The notes under the pieces were generated by a model that made no database searches, was not told where the DNA came from, and saw nothing but the letters and a program-made list of their open reading frames with translations. A DNA stretch of 64,000 bases from Cymodocea nodosa. Its lineage: Eukaryota; Streptophyta; Magnoliopsida; Alismatales; Cymodoceaceae. Below, piece after piece: positions 59,311 to 64,000 of the stretch. Position numbers and translations under genes: made by a program. The stretch lies in NCBI GenBank assembly GCA_036874045.1, contig JAZBRI010000009.1, forward strand, positions 3,658,001-3,722,000. Direction: 5' to 3'. How positions within the stretch are numbered: position 1 is the stretch's first letter; every line of letters starts with the position of its first letter.

Positions 59311-60501
59311 TGTTAATTTTGTCTTTGTTAAATTTTTGTTTATGTTATACAGAATCACAACAAATGAAATTGATGAAATTACCACTAGATGCACTAAGGA
59401 AGTATTGAGTAACCTGTCAACTAAAGATCTTTGCAGATTGTGTTGTGTATCAAAGGAAATCAAAGACTGTGTCAGAGAAAAATATTTTCATGAACTACAA
59501 GCTACAAAAATGACTAAGATTAGAGATGGATTTTTATGGAAGTCATTTAATCGTAGTTCAATCAGATATGAATATCTGAATATGGAAGAAAATGCTGGAA
59601 TTCCACCAAATACATTAGAAGGAATAGATCATATTATGGGGATAGATGAAGGATTAATTATTTACAGAACCAAACCAAGGTATGCAATTTTGTTACCAGA
59701 CATTTTGATTAGAAATCCTATCACAAGAGAAGAATGGAATATAGGAAGACCTAATAGATTTGAAGTACCAACTGAAATTGTAGGTCAGCTTTAACATTTT
59801 ATGATAAAAATTCGACCATTCCTGAAAAATTGTATTACTAGAGACCAACTGAAAATTGGGATGAAGATTTATGTTTAAATGTGTATAATTTTCTGAATAG
59901 ATCTTGGACTGAAAATACTATGATATATCTAGGACAGAAAGCATTAATTAACAACATACATGTCATACTTGATAGATATATATATTTAGTATCAGATATA
60001 TCAGTTGCATTTAGATTTGATTTATAAATAGTAAGCATAGATAGTTATGACGATGACTTTATAGAAATATTACCTATATCGAGTGATATAGCTAAACCAC
60101 CATCTGCAGAATATGATAAAATTCAATTAGGAATGTGGTATAATGAATATGATGATCCTACTTTATGTTTGATAACATGGTGGGATGAATTGATGAAATT
60201 TCAAATATGGATTATGAAAGACCTAAATGAGTGGAAGTGGGAAGAGGAATATATTGAAATATATGTAGAAATAGAAACAGCTACATTACCTTGGAACAGA
60301 AGAGGATCCCTTTCTGCATTTCATTTCATTAATGGTAATAGACTTATATTTAGTATTGATAACATACTGCAAGTTTACAAGTTAAAAAGGAAAACAGACT
60401 GCATTGAAACAAAATTAATAGCAAGAAGAATTATGCCTAAAAAGTTTGCTTGGACTGACATGTTTATTCCATTTGTTACTACTTTTCAATTATGTTCTTA
60501 A
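59311..60501 (+). pseudogene. F-box gene carried by LTR element, copy 2
   Basis: ATG 59311 opens MLILSLLNFCLCYTESQQ, then MKLMKLPLDALRK; a one-base loss near 59395 (by comparison with copy 1) shifts frame. The F-box goes on as VLSNLSTKDLCRLCCVSKEI. F-box-associated sequence follows to about 59793 (GLIIYRTKPRYAILLPDILI, NPITREEWNIGRP), then a further shift or stop, readable homology through 60130, and an open C-terminal part to 60501 (WYNEYDDPTLCLITWWDELM, WIMKDLNEWKWEEEYIEIYV). The element's GAGTTA palindromes lie just upstream (59230-59295). A 'ttatacag' before AATCACAAC at 59354 could be a relic splice acceptor of the captured gene. It would make an SCF substrate receptor if intact. Confidence 0.82.
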
Positions 60502-60694
60502 ACTGTGATTCTATACTTTTAATGTTGTGTGTATTCTGCATTTATTTTTAGAAAAAAAAAAGAAAGAAAAATTTTAGTTTTTGTTTTATTTTATAAGAAA
60601 GAAAAACAAAATATCAATCCAGTTTGTTGGTATCTATTCTGGGAAACCAACTGGCTTGCTTGTGAGCCACTAAAGGCATAGGAGCCTAGGTTCC
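60502..60694 (+). mobile_element. Start of the 3' noncoding region of the plus-strand F-box element
   Basis: Reverse complement of 38690-38885 and 63390-63600 (block 'ccactaaaggcataggagcc' near 60668). It is cut at 60695 by LTR D, which belongs to a different, minus-strand element. Confidence 0.8.
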
Positions 60695-61820
60695 TGTTTG
60701 GGTTTTCCCAACACTACACTAGAAAAACATGGATTTGTTACTTCTGTTTTACTTAATTAATTTATCTTTATGCCTATTCTTTCTTTTAGAAGTAAACAAA
60801 CAACATTTAATACAATTTAGATATTAATTCCAATTTGTACTTTAACTGCAAGTGCACAGTGTCTATTGTATTAGTGTGCAAGTACAGGTCGATCCCATAG
60901 GGAATTGCTGACGAATTTGAGAATTGTTTGTTTGTTAACAATCAAATTTATATATTCAATAAGCTCTCCGTTGACTTACAATTAACTCAACGGACTAAGT
61001 TCGTTGAGTTATGGCTAACTCAACGGACTAACCTCGTAGACTTAAGTTAACTCCACAAGCCTGACTTTTCTTTTTTAATACTGCTATTTATAGAGGAATT
61101 TGGCCAACCATTGGGCGATTCCATAAATTGTAAATAACATCAATTAAGCTCTTTAATGTTAGTTAACATTGGATTTATCATTAAGTAATACTAACATTCA
61201 GATAATTCAAACAGTAACCATTAAAATCTTTAAGTCTTTTGAACGAACCAATTTCAGTAAACTGTAAATCTAAAATAAACATAAAACAATCACAACACTG
61301 ACAAAGATAACATTAACCACGATACAACACTTAAATACAACATACAAACATAGATAAATTATTTTTGGTATTTTTGTTTTAATATGAACATGGAAATGGG
61401 CGACAAGTGAAATGTAAAGTAATCTCACTTGACAGTAAATATTTTCGACACTACTTGCAACGCAATTACACCACTGAAAATTAAACCACTTACAATCTTG
61501 TCTCCTCTCCCTATAGAATCACGAGTCCAGAATTGCAAGATGATCTCCTCTTCAGCATATAGGCATCAACCCGAAGTCAAGGCTAAAAGCTTTGCGATCT
61601 CCTGAAATATGAGTCGACGCTTGGTGACAATGACTTCCCTTCCCGCGATACATAAATGTACTAAATTAACATTAATTCCCCAAAATTAAGCATATTCTTT
61701 AATTAAAGCATATAACGGTGCAATTATAACATAATGGCTTAATTCTTATATGATAAGCTAAATATTATGTAATTAACCATCATTTAAACGTTAATAATAT
61801 GCACTTTTTCATTCTAAATA
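60695..61820 (-). mobile_element. Ty3/gypsy LTR, copy D, internally deleted (3' LTR of F-box element 3)
   Basis: Starts TGTTTGGGTTTTCCCAAC and ends CTTTTTCATTCTAAATA (last base pair of the CA end mutated). Compared with copy B, about 1.0 kb is missing at the junction near 61650 ('cttcccttcccgcgat' joined to 'acataaatgtac'), which removes most of the antisense ORF and the palindrome array. Confidence 0.88.
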
Positions 61821-63600
61821 CTTCCCTCATACCTAAATTTTGCTAGTCCCTTAGCAAACTAACATCTAATTAATTGGTCTTTAAAAGTGCTAGAATTAAT
61901 TCTTCCCCTTTGCTTTTCTTCTGTTCAGTATAAATATATTCTGTATGTTTCAGTAATCAACCTGTAAAGATACTTAGAATATATGTAAATTACATACAAA
62001 GTATATCATCATCATATAGGTGTTAATTATATTATCATTTGTTCTTCTTTTCATCATCTGTCATCCTGAATTTTCCAATAAGATTTCTAGAAGAAATTTC
62101 AACAACATACGAATCAAAGTACAATCCAATTCAATCTGATTAAGACAAGTAGAATAAAGAATTGTATCTCCATTAAATAACTTCAAAAGTCAATTCCAGA
62201 TTCATATTTCAACAATTCTAGATAACAGAAAATATACTTGATTCATAAGATATCTATATTTCACAAAACACTAGTATCTTTTCATAACAGTATATGTTTT
62301 TTTTCTTTTTCGTTTTTTCTTCTTTTTTTTTCTTTAAGAGTTAATTTGACAAGCTTGAATCATACAAGAGCTTTCTAATGTACCTATGTAATGAGCTTTC
62401 AGTCAACAATCCCAGATCTGATCAATATCTTAGGTTGCCAGATTTCAAGAGTCATTTTTCAGGTCAACAATCCTTACATACCTATCTACTCAAGTACAAA
62501 AGCCTCGTGATCAAACAAGTCAATAAACTCTCAAAATTTTCCTCTCTTTTTTTTTTACTTTTTTTTTTTCAATCAAAATACACACAAAACAAAACATTAA
62601 TCACATACTGTAAATGTACGTATTTCATTAATACAAATGCAGTAATCACCAATCTCATATAGTCCTGCTTCTATCATTTATTGAAAATATGAATCCATCT
62701 CAATAAGCTCATACTTTTTCTGTAGTTTAATAAGATCTACACATAAATCATTCTACAAGTTCAACCAGTCAAATTAAATGTATCTTTAATCATATGTGTT
62801 TCATTTAATCTAGAATTCACATCTCAGCTCTTTCAGGACTTTAGATAATTTACTAATGTTTTCATTAAGCATTCTGATTTTGTTTTAAATTCGTGAAACT
62901 GTTAAACTCATGAAATTCAGAAAAACATAAGATACTATATCTAGATTTGCATAACTAGTAAATTCAACAGCATCTTATATAGCCTTCTAAATACAACATT
63001 CAAGCAGTTTATAAAAATTTTACAATCTCAACTATCGGATAGTTACAGCAAGTTCATAAAAATTTTCAATTTCCTCAAAACTTTGCAGTACTATTTTAAT
63101 TCCTTTAATTAACAAACTTACATGGTTGTTACTTTAATTACCTCTCCCCCATACTTACATTTTGTATTGTCCTCAATGTAAAAGATTTGACAATAAGTAC
63201 AGTAATTGTAGCTGGCATGAATAAAGTTTTGTTTGATTTAAAATTAAGGATAAGTAATTGGTTACATATCTTGTTCCATTTGTATCTCCTTCTGCATATT
63301 CCGATTTTTGATTCTGAAAAACTTTTCATTCACAGATAAAAGCAAAATATAAGACAAAATAACATTTAACAGATATTAATAAATCAGTGTCTTGTGTGGA
63401 ACCTAGGCTCCTATGCCTTTGGTGGCTCATAAGCAAGCTAGTTGGTTTCCCAGAACAGATACCAACAAACTGGATTGATATTTTGTTTTGTTTTTTTTTT
63501 TTTTTTTATAAAATGAACATGAAAACTTCAAAAATCCTTTTTTTAAAAAAAAATAAAAATAAATGCAAAATACACAACATTAAACACACAAAATCACAGC
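61821..63600 (-). mobile_element. Polypurine tract and 3' noncoding region of F-box element 3
   Basis: Directly right of LTR D is the minus-strand polypurine tract (61821-61837), then about 1.76 kb collinear with 37159-38885. A second polypurine-like block lies at 63141-63165. No long ORF is present. Confidence 0.8.
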
Positions 63601-64000
63601 TTAAGAACATGATTGAAAAGTAGAAACAAATGGAATAAATGTATCAGTCCAAGCAAACTTTTTAGGCATAGTTCTTCTTGCTATTAATTCTGTTTTAATG
63701 CAGTTCTTGTTCCTTTTTAATTTGTAAACATGCAATATATTATAAATTCCAAATACGAGTGTATTACCATTAATGATATGTAATGCAGAAAGGGATCTTT
63801 TTTGGTTCCAAGGTAATGTAGCAGTTTCTACTTCTACATCTATTTCAATATACTCCTCTTCCCACTTCCATTCATTCATTTCTTCCATAATCCATATTTG
63901 AAATTTCATGAGTTCATCCCACCATCTTATCAGACATAAAGTAGGATCATCTTCTTCATTATACCACATTCCTATTTGAATTTCATTAAATTCTGTAGAT
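63601..64000 (-). CDS. F-box gene carried by LTR element, copy 3 (partial)
   Basis: Minus strand, running off the right edge. The frame is open from the edge to the stop at 63601-63603 and reads NEIQIGMWYNEEDDPTLCLI, then KFQIWIMEEMNEWKWEEEYI and PKKFAWTDTFIPFVSTFQSC. This is the C-terminal third of the same F-box protein as copies 1 and 2, with several amino-acid differences and no stop in the visible part. The F-box itself would lie beyond 64000. It is the copy most likely to be intact, which cannot be judged here. Confidence 0.75.
   Translation of the reverse strand, partial: STEFNEIQIGMWYNEEDDPTLCLIRWWDELMKFQIWIMEEMNEWKWEEEYIEIDVEVETATLPWNQKRSLSALHIINGNTLVFGIYNILHVYKLKRNKNCIKTELIARRTMPKKFAWTDTFIPFVSTFQSCS

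Overview
This is nuclear DNA of a flowering plant: split genes with GT-AG introns and plant-only protein families, followed by dense nested retrotransposons and a fragment of plastid genome. The species cannot be fixed from the sequence. The plastid fragment still has the rpoC1 intron, which grasses have lost, so a grass is unlikely.

Genic part (1-19.2 kb). The window opens with two weak candidate 3' ends of an upstream gene. Next come a complete seven-exon gene for plastid beta-ketoacyl-ACP synthase I (3505-9214), a GeBP/STOREKEEPER-type DNA-binding protein (11986-13789), a PLS-class pentatricopeptide-repeat gene whose DYW tail is broken (14994-17060), and a two-exon germin-like protein on the minus strand (18257-19095). 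These are independent genes with no shared pathway.

Duplicated, retroelement-invaded part (19.2-32.6 kb). A degenerate minus-strand Ty1/copia element (22541-25061) abuts a 2.26 kb Ty3/gypsy LTR with a tRNA-Asp primer site. Then come partial second copies of the germin upstream region (27940-29500) and of the STOREKEEPER/PPR 3' region (30597-32388). The second of these lost 1660 bp containing nearly all of the PPR gene and was later hit by a small copia-type LTR.

Nested retrotransposon part (32.6-64 kb). At least four copies of one Athila/Tat-type LTR (about 1.1-2.3 kb, TG...CA) lie in both orientations, one of them a solo LTR with a perfect 5 bp target duplication. Associated internal regions hold gag and, directly after it, an F-box gene in place of pol. 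Three F-box copies are seen (39328-40521 minus, 59311-60501 plus, 63601-64000 minus). In the two minus copies the F-box gene is followed by about 2 kb of noncoding DNA, a polypurine tract and the 3' LTR. A separate pol-bearing element (protease, RT, RNase H, integrase and an extra ORF, 45035-56809) has its RT split just before the catalytic motif by about 4.9 kb of plastid DNA (rpoB-rpoC1). Decay in these elements is almost all C-to-T or G-to-A point change, mainly glutamine codons turned into TAG/TAA, with few frameshifts.

The points most worth following are the F-box-carrying gag-only LTR element, a tandem series of stem-loops with covarying stems in an LTR-like region (44242-44424), recurrent palindromic arrays, and an ORF antisense to the LTRs.
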